Shown: in pieces, positions 6,627 to 6,630 of the stretch
Position numbering within the stretch: the first letter of the stretch is position 1
Layout of the letters: every line of letters starts with the position of its first letter
NCBI GenBank assembly: GCA_019689615.1
Contig: JADGHD010000285.1
Coordinates: forward strand, 1-6,630
Reading direction: 5' to 3'
Origin: Frankia sp.
GTDB taxonomy: Bacteria; Actinomycetota; Actinomycetes; Frankiales; Frankiaceae
DNA: 6,630 nucleotides
The notes under the pieces: generated by a model
What the model saw: only the letters and a program-made list of their open reading frames with translations
Told to the model about the DNA's origin: nothing
Database searches by the model: none
Translations under genes and position numbers: made by a program

Positions 6627-6630
6627 CGTT

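Overview
The window is very GC-rich throughout, uses GTG starts, and has the strong G/C third-position bias of a high-GC actinomycete. The Frankia, Pseudonocardia or Streptomyces type would fit, but the genus cannot be fixed from this sequence alone. Four protein genes fill almost all of it. No RNA gene, CRISPR array, insertion sequence or integrase is visible.

Layout. (1) Positions 1-549, minus strand: the 5' part of an FR47-type GNAT acetyltransferase that runs off the left edge. (2) Positions 550-622: a short divergent intergenic region with a perfect 12-bp direct repeat inside a 7-bp inverted repeat. (3) Positions 623-4039, plus strand: a large-type NAD-dependent glutamate dehydrogenase of at most 1138 residues. 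It has the catalytic core and the C-terminal helical region but lacks the roughly 450-500-residue ACT/PAS-type N-terminal regulatory part of the usual bacterial 180-kDa enzymes. An in-frame stop at 593-595 and the divergent acetyltransferase gene rule out a hidden upstream extension. (4) Positions 4040-4209: an intergenic leader with a near-perfect 13-bp direct repeat, a TGAC-N6-GTCA dyad, a perfect 8-bp-arm hairpin and a strong Shine-Dalgarno sequence. (5) Positions 4210-4983, plus: a creatininase-family metal-dependent amidohydrolase. (6) Positions 4980-6626, plus: an FAD-dependent oxidoreductase of the phytoene-desaturase/PYROXD2-like group. Its GTG start overlaps the preceding stop by four bases, so the two genes are almost certainly translationally coupled.

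How they may work together. The amidohydrolase and flavoenzyme form a two-gene unit, possibly longer to the right of the window, whose substrate cannot be read from sequence. Creatininase-family proteins open cyclic or linear amides or trim peptides (creatininase, MftE of the mycofactocin pathway). The flavoenzyme family dehydrogenates or oxidises small, often lipophilic molecules. The upstream glutamate dehydrogenase releases ammonium from glutamate and gives 2-oxoglutarate. A joint role in nitrogen-compound breakdown or in maturing a small molecule is possible but is inference only. The points most worth a second look are the naturally short glutamate dehydrogenase with an altered KGGF motif, the coupled amidohydrolase-flavoenzyme pair, and the structured leader in front of that pair.
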